From Gyromitra esculenta (taxonomy: Eukaryota > Ascomycota > Pezizomycetes > Pezizales > Discinaceae): a stretch of 64,000 nucleotides of DNA. Made by a program: the position numbers and the translations under genes. Within the stretch, counting starts at the first letter, position 1. Each line of letters opens with the position of its first letter. The stretch lies in NCBI GenBank assembly GCA_038503075.1, contig JBCAML010000016.1, positions 1,364,001 to 1,428,000 on the forward strand, in the 5' to 3' direction. This document shows, in pieces, positions 19,881-30,039 of the stretch. Below the pieces are notes generated by a model that ran no database searches, was not told the DNA's origin, and was given only the letters and a program-made list of their open reading frames with translations.

Positions 19881-20777
19881 ATGACAGAAACAGTACCCAA
19901 AGACAACTGGTCCTCCGAGACCTACACCGGCAAAGTAGCACCCTTCGTCGCACTCCTAACCACACGAGTAATCTCCCTCCTCGACCCACAATCCACGGGT
20001 ACTCCCCTCCCCTCCCCACCCTCACTTCTACCAACCCCTACTAACAACCTAGACAAAATCCTCGATCTCGGCTGCGGCGACGGCGTCCTCACATCTCAGC
20101 TCTCCCATAAATGCACTCACATAACCGGCGTTGACGCCTCCATGAACATGATCGCGTCCGCGCAATCCATGTACAGCACAGAAAACACTACATACCACGT
20201 CCTCGACTGCCGGCGCCTCTCCGCCGAGATCCCAGCGCTTCTGCAGGGCGGATACACTAAAGTGTTTTCGAACGCGGCGCTGCACTGGATCCTGAGAGAT
20301 CCGAAGACACGACTGGAGACGCTGAAGGGCGCGTATGCGGCGTTGGAGCCGCGGGGCACGTTTGTGGCTGAGATGGGCGCGCACGGGAATGTGGGGGAGG
20401 TGCATGTGGCGTTGATTGCGGCGCTCGTGCACCGCGGGGTGCCGCCGGCGGAGGCGAGGGAGGCGAGTCCGTGGCTGTTTCCGACGGAGCGCTATATGAG
20501 GGGGTTGTTGGAGGAGGCGGGGTTCGTGGTTGAGGTTATTGAGACGGAGCTGCGGCAGACGCAGCTGACGACTCAGATGGGGGGTGGATTGGAGGGGTGG
20601 GTGCGGTTGTTTGGGGCGGTGTTTTTGGAGGTGCTGGAGAAGACTATGGGGGTGGAGGGGGTGGAAGAGGCCGTGAAGGAAGTTATGGAGGTTCTAGAAG
20701 GGGTGGGCAGGAGGGAGGATGGAGAGTTTGATTTGAATTATATCAGGTTGAGGTTTGTTGCACGGAAGCCGGAGTAG
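19881..20777 (+). CDS. Class I SAM-dependent methyltransferase, 298 aa
   Basis: A single-exon gene. Motif I, ILDLGCGDGVL (about residues 56-66), is the SAM-binding glycine loop; VDASMNMI follows with the acidic residue binding the ribose, then the motif near DCRRLS and the post-motif VFSNAALHWI. The arrangement resembles the trans-aconitate/small-molecule methyltransferase branch (Methyltransf_11/25 type). The N-terminal Trp-Ser-x-Glu-x-Tyr block before motif I also fits that group. Substrate is unknown. The 3' half is strongly GC-rich, with G-rich codons in the C-terminal helices. The neighbouring kinase gene is convergent (stop at 21109), so no operon-like link is implied. Confidence 0.85.
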   Translation: MTETVPKDNWSSETYTGKVAPFVALLTTRVISLLDPQSTGTPLPSPPSLLPTPTNNLDKILDLGCGDGVLTSQLSHKCTHITGVDASMNMIASAQSMYSTENTTYHVLDCRRLSAEIPALLQGGYTKVFSNAALHWILRDPKTRLETLKGAYAALEPRGTFVAEMGAHGNVGEVHVALIAALVHRGVPPAEAREASPWLFPTERYMRGLLEEAGFVVEVIETELRQTQLTTQMGGGLEGWVRLFGAVFLEVLEKTMGVEGVEEAVKEVMEVLEGVGRREDGEFDLNYIRLRFVARKPE

Positions 20778-21108
20778 TGGTAATGATCGTATAGGAAACG
20801 TATCAGTGAAAACTGGTTATACTTGCAAGTAAAAATGCGAATTAATCCCAGGGAAACCTAACTAGATAATTTTTTCAAACCAGTATTTCACACTTCATCC
20901 ATCATTCCTATTTGCATCAAACAGTCCTCCAAATAAATAAAAATAAGGAACCCGAAAGAGAAATTGCAAAGCATCACAGCCAGTCACCACTGAAAGAAAT
21001 ATCCATTCGCAAGAAAAAAGACCCATACACGAAACTGAAATGAATATATATACCAAAGCACTCCACCAAACAAAAGTCGCTCATTACAACGCCCTTTCCA
21101 CACCATAT
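20778..21108. other. Intergenic between convergent genes
   Basis: AT-rich 3' flanks of the methyltransferase and kinase genes. No further feature. Confidence 0.5.
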
Positions 21109-22407
21109 CTACTCATCATCATCCTCCAGCCCTTCAATAACCTTCTCTACCTCCTTAATAAGTTCCCTTATATTTGGCCTCTCGCTCGGTTCCACCCTCA
21201 AACACATCCTCACGATATCTTTAATCCCCTCACTTACCTCTCTCTGCCCCGGTTTCCTCCCACCAAGTCTCCCTTCCTCTGGGAATGCGTATGTTCCAGA
21301 ACACACCGCAAGCGCCAGACTACCACCGGACTCTTCGGTCGCTAGCTCAAAAGGAGAGTGTCCGTAGAGTGCACAATATAGAGTACACCCCATAGACCAG
21401 ATATCGACTTTGTCATCGAGGACAGAACCGGTTTTCACATCGAAGAGCTCAGGGGCGCGGTAGGGCATGGTGGAATTCTCAGCGGCAGAGTCCTGCACCG
21501 AGAGGGCGAGAGTACGGGAGGTTATAGGTGTTGGCGAAGGAGTGAGAGAACCAAAGTCCATAAGGATAGGAGTGAGACCGTCATCGTCGATCATGACGTT
21601 GCCTGCATATAAGGTATTAGAGACCTCTGTCTAAGGATTGTAGGGAGTGCTACTAACCAGGCTTGATATCCCTATGTGCATAAGCTCTGATCTCCCCTTC
21701 TTGAACACCATCCCGCCCACTCATGATCTCGCTCGTCATCAACGGCTCCGTTGTTTCATCAGTACCTGTACCCTCTCCTCCGCCAGTCCTCGCACCGGGG
21801 TTCTTCAAGCGATGTTCATGGAGTGCTTGCAAACCCTTACAAACACCCAGGAACAACCTCGTGAGCTTACCCTCTGGAAAAACGGTATGGTTGATTAGGT
21901 TCGCGTTAATAGCATCCTGGAGATTCCCGCGACGGAAATAAGGTAGGAGGATATAGACCGTTTTCTGGGTGCCATCGTCTTCGGAGTCGCGGCCAATGGT
22001 GGTCGACCCGCCACGACCAGAGTCAGTCGTGATGGTGTAATCGATAGATTTAATGATGTTGGGGTGTGAGAAGAGTTTGTAGGCTTCAACTTCCTTCATG
22101 GCACGTTGGACGGATTCTTGGCCGAAGGGACCTATGGTGGAGAGGATGTCAGTCCGGTTCAGCTTAGGTATCTCCACTCCGGTTAGGGTAGGGCAGTATA
22201 GGATTTTGAGGCCTTACAGCGGATCTTTTTGAGAGCATATAACTGCCCAGTGTTATCCTGCACCAGATAGACATAGGAAAAGCCACCTTCGCCGAGTAGT
22301 CGTAGGATCTTGAACGAGCGGTGGTTTATGGTGAGGTTGGGCGAGGAGGGAAAACACGATATGCATGTCGTCAGGGAGTATACGAGGTCGAGGAAGTACT
22401 GTGCCAT
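21109..22407 (-). CDS. ENV7: Env7/STK16-like serine/threonine kinase, 385 aa, three exons
   Basis: Exons are complement 22407-22218, 22131-21658 and 21602-21109. The introns of 86 bp (GTAAGG...CATAG) and 55 bp (GTTAGT...GCAG) both restore the frame. Kinase motifs in order: glycine loop LGEGGFSYVYLV (about 38-49), catalytic lysine in ALKKI (about 60), HRDIKPGN (about 215-222), MDFGS (about 235), APELFD, and a regulatory C-lobe DIWSMGC. The block RCPFGQESVQRAMKEVE after the lysine is typical of the STK16/Env7 (NAK) family. The N-terminus TTCISCF offers cysteines for palmitoylation, as in yeast Env7, a vacuolar-membrane kinase that restrains membrane fusion. A Ser/Gly/Glu-rich insert lies around residues 175-205. 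Confidence 0.9.
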
Positions 22408-24788
22408 TGTGTTCTCGACAGGCCAAGCTGAGACTGAATAGCTAAATAGCGAGGTTCAAGAAGCGGCTATTTACTGCCGCGGTTACCAGTAGAAAGCAGA
22501 GGTTGATAGTGCCGAATTCCAGTGTCCAGAAGCCCGATGAATTGAATTGCTGAAGCGATACGATGCGATTGGAAGGCAGCAAGAGGCGTTCCTGAGCGGA
22601 TGGATGATGCTTTAAGAAACGGCTTTGGTGGAGCTTCTCCAGACGCTTTTGGCACAGCCGCAACGGCGATGAGCCCTGGATCATCACGTGATGGGTTATG
22701 TAACCTCCTCTATTTGCGGGTCACCACCAGTCCCGCTCCCACCAACGTCAACCGCCACAGAATAAAGACCTGTCTTGTGATTTGTCTCGTCTGCTCTTCA
22801 CATCGAGCCAATTCGTATTTCCTTCTTCATGGAAACTGAAACTCAAAACAGCAATATTCCCAAGCAACGCATTCTATATTATTCACTAATGTTAATGCAC
22901 TATTAGGTCTGGCTTCCATAAACTTGATGCAAGCATGACACTCTCAATTATTCCTCGCTTTTCTCAAAAGATTCAAGACTAATAGTCATATCTACAGATA
23001 ACATGAAGTCTATCAGCTCTCTAGAATGAAAACGTACATGACATCGCTCGTTAGCCAGCAACAGGCAAAACGACGAGTCAGTAAAAAGGGAGTACATTCG
23101 AATTAGCCCACTCGCAAGGTTTCCCAAAGATTTAGTACCACCAAGCCATCATATCCGTTAAATTGTGAACTCCATGACAGGGACCAATGAGCGTAAACCA
23201 CAGTCAGCAAATGAGCTAGAGACAATATCTGGAAATACTCAACCTACTAAGAACTAATTTAAAGCTCAATTCAAGATTTGGCGATCCGTCCTCTTTCAAT
23301 TAAATTCAGGCTAACCATCAATTCATTCTATACCATTCCACGGGGGTGTCATAACTTTCACTGGCTACTACCTAGCTCCGATACGAGTATATCCAGTTCA
23401 ATCACAATCTAATTGCAACAATAAGAGAACATTTTCGATCCTCAATGCTTTGCTCCAGCCACCTCAATGGCCTAAAATATCAATAAGATGGTGTCTGACA
23501 GATAACTTTTAAGTCCACCTGTTTATTCGATATCGGAAGATTTCGAGGAGAGAGTTATTTGCAATCTACAAACGCTATCTACACAGCATCTACCCATACC
23601 CAGAAGATATTACTTATTTCAGCTTTTTGCTTCATATATCGTCTAGCCCATGCGAACAAATTACAACATTTAAATGTGAGTGCGAGACTGGGTATTCAGT
23701 TAGTTAGCCAAGGTCTACCGGTCCCTAAGAACTATTCGAATTCAAGGACCTCAGTTCAATTTCATATAAAGCAACAGCCCATTTCAGCTGAAATCAGCAA
23801 ACAAAAACAAGAAATTATTCAGGCGAATATTAAAGAACAACATTGAGATGCGCGGCACTGTGTTCGCCACACCTACTAGCTTCACGCAGTTAATCTAGCC
23901 CCAATTGGAAACGATATTTTTCTAACAGTTTTTTACAGATTAACGAGAAAATATATATATTAAAACATCTAAGTCTTTGGAGATATTAGGACCGAGGAGA
24001 TAATATTCCAGAAATTAGGATACTTACTTTCTAACTACAAGTAGCACACCATCTCGATATCAGGGTCCAGCTCTGCTTCTCGCGACCTGCTGACGAACTA
24101 GTCGCATGTGGCATTTGGTATAGCTCTTTAAGCGTTCAGTGGAGGGGAGCCGAAATATGTTTTACGCTATTAGTAACATTTGTTCCTGGACGCATATGGA
24201 CTACAATCCCAATATTCAACCCAACGGCACGGGTGAACGAATGATAGGATCCTCCATCCGCAATTTCGCCGGCAATGTTACGGCACCGCCGTGTGCGCAC
24301 CCAAAACAGTATTCCAAAGCACAAGAACCAAGGATCAAACTATTCCACCGCATTGTATCCACATACAGGCATGTCATTTGTGTACACATTTCTATACTAA
24401 CGTATTTAGCAGTCTTAGTTTGCGAATCTTAGAGATACAACCCTGCAATCTCACTCTCACTAGTAACTCTGAAGGCATAGATGTCTAATATCGTATCTTA
24501 GCATCAAACAGAAATTTACCTTTTTTGCAGAGGTTTATTACCATTATCTTATTGCGTTGCGCTAACCTTGGCTTTACTACAGATCGTTCAAGCTACCGTT
24601 CAATCCATCCGAGAACGTGCAAGAAACTGCCCCCTGGAAAATTGGAAAATACTTTACACCCTCGTATTATTCAATCCATCTTATTGCTCTAATCGCTTTT
24701 ATTTATCTCGATATATCCATAGTGGCCTTCGGTATATTCGGTTGCCCACTTCAATCAGTACATACATTTACTCCTATTTCAGAAAATA

Positions 24789-24894
24789 GAGACTTTGCGC
24801 TTTTGAGCCAGCCCTGGTTTTTAACCAACCAGAAGCTGATATGCACCAATTAAATTGCTAGAAATCGGAGCCGGATCTATTTGTGCAAAGTCTC
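24789..24894. mobile_element. 106-bp MITE with TA duplication (Tc1/mariner-type)
   Basis: Perfect terminal inverted repeats GAGACTTTGC (24789-24798) and GCAAAGTCTC (24885-24894) lie between TA dinucleotides (24787-24788 and 24895-24896). Weaker inverted similarity extends to about 30 bp on each side. A TA target duplication and a short, non-coding interior fit a non-autonomous Tc1/mariner/pogo-type element. Confidence 0.7.
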
Positions 24895-25357
24895 TAATAG
24901 CCCAACCCAATATACTCCACTATTATAGGTGAAAGATTTCTTTTTTTCTTACTTAAATCTATTACCATTGTTATTGAAAAATATAACAAGGTATGCCCCA
25001 CGTTTCTAGGATATCCACCAGTAGAAACTACTCAAGCCGTTGGCCAATTATTTGGCAGCCATGAAAATATTCATCGGTCAGACCAGGTTGGCCCGATTCA
25101 ATATGGGACCGTGTGTGGCGGGTGTGGGGGCGGAAGCGAAACAGCCAATTCGAAGGCGAGCAAGGGGACCAATGAGGAAACAGAGAAAAGAAGCCAATAA
25201 TAAAGCTATCTCCAACGCATCGTCCTTAGGCCAACATCTGCTCCTCACGAGCGGTTTCACAAATTCGTCTTAATCTGATTAACTTACTACTTCTCTTACT
25301 CTCTCTTTTACTACTTTGGAGTATTCTTGACGATGCTTCTTGTCTTACTCCCTGCAG

Positions 25358-25414
25358 GTAAGCATTGTTGTTCCCTTACTAGACTTTGCTAACCTTGGCG
25401 TATGGCGTTTTTAG
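25358..25414 (+). other. Putative 5' UTR intron of the RPSRSKTP-repeat gene
   Basis: GTAAGC donor, GCTAAC branch-like site at about 25388 and TTTTTAG acceptor give a textbook 57-bp fungal intron, about 370 nt upstream of the start codon at 25787. A short upstream frame starting at about 25333 spans it. Confidence 0.5.
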
Positions 25415-25786
25415 TTGATAAGCATTCTCCATAAGACGGACAGTAAACTTACCCACCTGACATTTGACCAGATCACCGATTCTCGAAAACTTGACGGCAG
25501 ATTTGCCCTTTAGGGGTCCAAGCTACTCGATCTCGCAACGTGATTCATCAAGATTTACACCTTATACCAACGGACCATCACTTCCATTCTCTTCGAGCAC
25601 GATCACCGTATCGGGCCTGCTATCCAACCTAACTCCCTAAGATCGCCGCTTTGGGCCGTATTCAAACTACTATAGAGTTTTCAACCTAGAGATTTTTCTT
25701 TAGACCTCTTCGGTTTATGTACAACTGAATACCTTGCCAAACAAAGCTACATACAAATATCAAAACCACTCTACCTTAAATCCAAC

Positions 25787-28306
25787 ATGTCAGAAAGCCC
25801 AGTATCTGATCTGTCTAATCGGCGGGACACAATCTGGCCTTCATTTTGGAATTCTGTGCCAGAAACTCCTCCACCCTCTCTACCTGAGAAGGCACCCGAG
25901 AAAGTACCTGAGAAGATACTTAGGAGGGCATCTGAGAGGGCTCCTAAGCCAGTTCCTGAACCAGCCCCTAGGCTGGAGCCCGAGGTAGTGTCCGAGGTAG
26001 TGCCCGAGGTAGTGTCCGAGGTGGTATCTGAGGTAGTGCCCGAGGTAGTGCCCGAGGTGGTATCTGAGTGGACAGTGCCCGAGGTGATATCTGAGTGGAC
26101 GCCTGAGTGGGCGCCTGAGTGGGCGCCTGAACGGACGCCTGAACGGACTCTTGAGCGGCCACCCCCTCGACCAACCAGCTCAGTTTACCATGAATATATA
26201 CCCTACCCGGACTTTGGATATGACAATGCGCCAACAACTGAGCCACCACTTTTCCTTCACCGCCCTGCTACGCTCCCAGCCCGTGAGAAAACACCGCCGC
26301 CGATTCTTCACCGCCCAGCCACATTCTCGACCCGCCCTTCACGTCCTTCACGTCCTTCCCGTAGTAAGACGCCGCCACCCGCTCCTGCACCGACTCCCCA
26401 TCACTCCACCATCATTCCAGCTCCAACTCGCCAATCGCGCAGCAAGACGCCGTCTCCCGCTCCTGCACCGACTCCCCATCACTCTACCATCATTCCGGCT
26501 CCAGCTCGCCCATCGCGCAGCAAGACGCCGTCTCCCGCTCCTGCACCGACTCCCCATCACTCTACCATCATTCCAACTCCAGATCGCCCGCCCCGCAGCA
26601 AGACGCCGTCTCCCACTCCCACCCCGACACCTCATCATTCCGCTACAACTCCAACTCCAGATCGCCCGCCCCGCAGCAAGACGCCGCCACCCGCTCCTAC
26701 ACAGACTCCTCATCCTTCCACCGCAACCTCAAGCTCAACCCGCCCTCCACGCAGTAAGACGCCGGCCCCTGCCTCTGCTTTAGCTCGTCCTTCGCGAAGC
26801 AAGACTTCTTCTTCAACCTCAATTCGTCCTTCACATAGTGAGACACCGTCTCCCCCTCTAGCGCCGACTCCCCACCGTTCTGCTACAGTATCTGCCCGCC
26901 CTTCCCGCAGTAAGACACCGGCCGCAGCTTCAACTTCAGCTCGTCCTTCACGCAGTAAGACACCATCTTCAAGTTTAGCTCGCCCTTCACGCGGTAAGAC
27001 GCCGTCTCCACCTCCTGCACCGACTCTCCATCGTTCCGCTTCAACTCGCCCTTCACGCAGCAAGACACCAGCCCCTGCATCTACGTCAATTCGTCCTTCA
27101 CGTAGCAAGACACCGGCCCCTGCCTCTGCTTCAACTCGTCCTTCACGTAGCAAGACACCGGCCCCTGCCTCTGCTTCAACTCGCCCTTCACGCAGCAGGA
27201 CACCATCCCCTACTCCGAAACCTCATCGCTCCGCTACATCTTCGACTCGCCCTTCTCGGAGTAAGACACCAGCACCCACTCCCACCTTGACTCCTCACCG
27301 CTCTGCAACAACTTTAGCTCGCCCCTCCCGCAGTAAGACACCGGCACCTACCTCTGCTTCAACTCGCCCTTCGCGTGATAAGGTAGCATCGCCCGCTCCT
27401 GCACTTACTTCTCACCGTTCTGCTACCGCTTTATCCCGCTCCTTACGTGATAAGGCAGCATCCCCCGCACCCGCCCTAACTCTCCGCCGCTCAACCACAC
27501 TTTTATCTCGCCCTTCACGTGATAAAACACTATCTCCCGGCCCCGCTGCGAGTGCCAATTGCTTTACTTCACCCCCTGCTCGTCGTCCCTCACGCACTAA
27601 GACACCGTCGCCGGCCCCTATCCCAATTTCTCAACGTTCTGCCACACTCCCAGCTCGTCCTTCGCGCAGCAAAACACCATCGCCTGCCCCTGTCCCGATT
27701 TCTCACCGCTCTGCTACGCTTCCTGTTCGCCCTTCGCGCAGCAAGACGCCGGCACTTCTCTCTACCTCAGCTCCGCACCGTTCCGCTACACTTTTAACTC
27801 GCCCCTCACATGAATGGGAGCCTCCTGCAAAACGCGGCCGAGATGCTCCGTTCCCTGCCCCCTCCGGCCGCGAATACCCGGTTGCGCCTGTGGACCAAAA
27901 ATGGGTACCTCCGCCCATCCCCGACGATTCGCCAATTCCCAATCATCCTCCTCCTCCTGATGTGCGACCACCTACCTCCCGGATCGAGCGTGGCCGCGGT
28001 CTCGTAAGATCTAATACATCAACCAGAGACCTACGAAAGATTTACTTTGACCGCGAGCTTCAAGAGTGGCGGCCAATCCCCGGGGGCATGCGACTTGGCA
28101 TTCCAGAAAAAAACTGGACGACGGAGAAGGAAACCAGCCCGAAAACTGAAAGTGGGTTCAAGAAGTTTGGAAAGGGGCTTGTCCAGGTGATGAAGGATCT
28201 AGGAAATTCTAAGGAGAAGAAGGAAAGGGATGAAGAAAAGAGAAGGGTCGATTTGGCAGAATCTATTTCGGTACCGCTGGGTACTTCCAAGCGTTCTAGA
28301 CGTTAG
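25787..28306 (+). CDS. Low-complexity RPSRSKTP-repeat protein, 839 aa
   Basis: A single-exon gene with an acidic, valine-rich tandem array PEVVSEVV (about residues 66-95) followed by PEWAPEW/PERTPER repeats. From about 185 to 680 there are some 23 degenerate copies of a unit beginning RPSRSKTP and continuing with Ala/Pro/Thr/Ser. The C-terminal 150 residues are non-repetitive and charged, with the segment STRDLRKIYFDRELQEW and a lysine-rich coiled end (KEKKERDEEKRR). Each unit offers an S/T-P site next to a basic pocket, so it looks like a multiply phosphorylated, disordered scaffold. I recognise no family. The repeats have mixed codons, so they have been maintained as protein. Confidence 0.75.
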   Translation: MSESPVSDLSNRRDTIWPSFWNSVPETPPPSLPEKAPEKVPEKILRRASERAPKPVPEPAPRLEPEVVSEVVPEVVSEVVSEVVPEVVPEVVSEWTVPEVISEWTPEWAPEWAPERTPERTLERPPPRPTSSVYHEYIPYPDFGYDNAPTTEPPLFLHRPATLPAREKTPPPILHRPATFSTRPSRPSRPSRSKTPPPAPAPTPHHSTIIPAPTRQSRSKTPSPAPAPTPHHSTIIPAPARPSRSKTPSPAPAPTPHHSTIIPTPDRPPRSKTPSPTPTPTPHHSATTPTPDRPPRSKTPPPAPTQTPHPSTATSSSTRPPRSKTPAPASALARPSRSKTSSSTSIRPSHSETPSPPLAPTPHRSATVSARPSRSKTPAAASTSARPSRSKTPSSSLARPSRGKTPSPPPAPTLHRSASTRPSRSKTPAPASTSIRPSRSKTPAPASASTRPSRSKTPAPASASTRPSRSRTPSPTPKPHRSATSSTRPSRSKTPAPTPTLTPHRSATTLARPSRSKTPAPTSASTRPSRDKVASPAPALTSHRSATALSRSLRDKAASPAPALTLRRSTTLLSRPSRDKTLSPGPAASANCFTSPPARRPSRTKTPSPAPIPISQRSATLPARPSRSKTPSPAPVPISHRSATLPVRPSRSKTPALLSTSAPHRSATLLTRPSHEWEPPAKRGRDAPFPAPSGREYPVAPVDQKWVPPPIPDDSPIPNHPPPPDVRPPTSRIERGRGLVRSNTSTRDLRKIYFDRELQEWRPIPGGMRLGIPEKNWTTEKETSPKTESGFKKFGKGLVQVMKDLGNSKEKKERDEEKRRVDLAESISVPLGTSKRSRR
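26335..27800 (+). repeat. Coding minisatellite (RPSRSKTP units)
   Basis: About 23 units of 42-80 bp encode RPSRSKTP plus a variable Ala/Pro/Ser/Thr spacer. Some neighbours are near identical at DNA level (27070-27190), indicating recent unit duplication. Confidence 0.8.
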
Positions 28307-30039
28307 GGAGCCGGATTGGGTGATATTAATGTTTTGATGTTATAGATTTCTTAGTTTTTCTTTTGTTTTCCCCCGTAGATTCGGGAAGATATGGGGGTCA
28401 CAGTTTGCTCATGATACATGTAATGCTCACGAGTAGAAGTGTGGTTGAATGAATATTCATGAAATATCACTCGGTGAAATAAAGCTTGGCGTAACGAGGA
28501 TCCTCTAGTTTAAAAGCCTCAGTGAAAACTTGCCTAATCGAGTAAGTCCTATCCTTAAGTACAAAACTGAAGAATGTGTATATCATACAAAGCAAAACAA
28601 TCCAAGGGAGAAACTAGAGGGTTAAAGCCGCATTACAATTAGAGTAAGTCTAGCTTGATGATTAGTAACTAACTAAAGCGATGACACTGATTGCTGCTAA
28701 GGAGTATGACGTAGATGAAATAAACACTGTCCCCTTTATCGCTTTAGAGAAAGGTAACTAGCCGACCCGGGAAAATACAGCAAGGAATATATCATCCGGT
28801 GATGAGGATCGACAGAGTGGTGACGGTATGAAACTGAACCCTGACCACGAAATAATCAGATGAGGCTTTCGCAGATCACACACGAAGAGAAAAAAAGGTC
28901 CTTGCTAATAACCGCTGTTCTTTTGAGGCAGGGTGGGTGCTCTACCACCTCCCTACCATCCAGGTTACGAAACCACGATATTGCCCCAAAGTTCCCCAGC
29001 CAGATCACTAATACGCTCGCTCTTAATTACGCTTAGGCACGCTGATATTAGAAAAAAAAATGAGTTTTGATGATGAAATTCATTAACCACATACATTTGC
29101 GAAAAAAAGCCTAACCTACAAAAGAAAAATAATAATAACGATCATAAAATACACACCATCTTCACGAGCCTACCTACCCAACTCTAGATATTTTTTGCTA
29201 ACGTAACACACCCACCACAACCACAACATAAGCGCACTATGACAGAGAAAAACGAAAAAACGAAAGAAGAAAAGAAAAAGAAAAACATCTAAACGAAAGA
29301 ACCAATTCGTCAACGCGCACACGCAAGAAAAAAGAGAAAGGGGAGAGGAGAAAGGGGGGGAAGGAAGGGAGGGAGAGAAGGAAAGATGGATTATTATATA
29401 TACTCTCATTTCCCTTCCCCCCCCTTCTTCTTCTTCCTCTTCTTCTCCACGCTAAAACAAAAAGTCATACCAGGGTTTTTTTTTTGCATCTTCTCTCCGC
29501 CCTTTCTGGCTTTGTTTCCTTTTTTTTTTTAAACTTTCCCTCTTCACACTAAAAATAATAATCCTGGTCTGGATAACTGACCACCAACCGCCCCGGCTCG
29601 CTCCCTACTAAAAAAACAGCGATTGGCTAGAGTTTATGCCAATCGGAAAAGGAAAAAAAAAAGTAAAGTGAGAAACTACACGGGCCCTCTTCACGACAAA
29701 GAGCCTTTTAGAAAAAACATTGGAGTAAAAAAAAGGTCTGATAAAAGTGATGTAGCTATGTGAGAGAAAGTAAAAAAAGAGTAACGGAAGACTGAAAGAG
29801 GCGCAAAAGGAAAGAAAAAGGGCACCACTCATTGAACTTCGAAAAGGGATTGAATAAAAAGCGGCGCACACGACATACAGACTAAGCTGCTGGCGCCAAA
29901 AACCCAACATCCCAAACAAAAAACACTCACCAACTAACCGCATAGCACTGACTCACAAAACAATAAGTATTAAGAAACAGGAATCCCCCTTAATGCATAT
30001 CGATTTTCTTCCACTCTCCCCAAAGTTCTCCAATCCCCT
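28307..30039. other. Intergenic, 1.7 kb, low-complexity
   Basis: Contains one TACATGTA (28415-28422), many short A-runs and T-runs, and a purine tract facing a pyrimidine tract at 29325-29448. No gene supported. Confidence 0.55.
29325..29448. repeat. Purine tract followed by pyrimidine tract
   Basis: An uninterrupted 62-nt purine run (29325-29386) is separated by about 22 nt from a 40-nt pyrimidine run (29409-29448). The two arms are roughly complementary in G/A against C/T content and could fold back or form triplex DNA. Confidence 0.7.

Larger units (their letters stand above)
22408..25786. other. Gene-poor intergenic region, 3.4 kb
   Basis: AT-rich DNA with no gene I can support; small frames near 23.6, 24.2 and 24.6 kb lack coding character. 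It holds a TA-flanked MITE (24789-24894) and the 5' leader with a putative intron of the gene at 25787. Confidence 0.55.

Noticed and set aside
22467..24853. Small plus-strand frames at 22.6, 23.6, 24.1 and 24.6 kb
   Set aside because: Most begin at TTG or GTG, have hydrophobic or random composition, and show no splice partners.
26151..27942. Several 60-210 codon frames in both strands over the RPSRSKTP repeats
   Set aside because: They are out-of-frame readings of the coding repeat with no start or domain of their own.
28905..28985. tRNA-like sequence on the minus strand (D-arm-like GGTGGTAGAGCACC)
   Set aside because: There is no matching T arm or anticodon stem downstream, and the acceptor ends do not pair.
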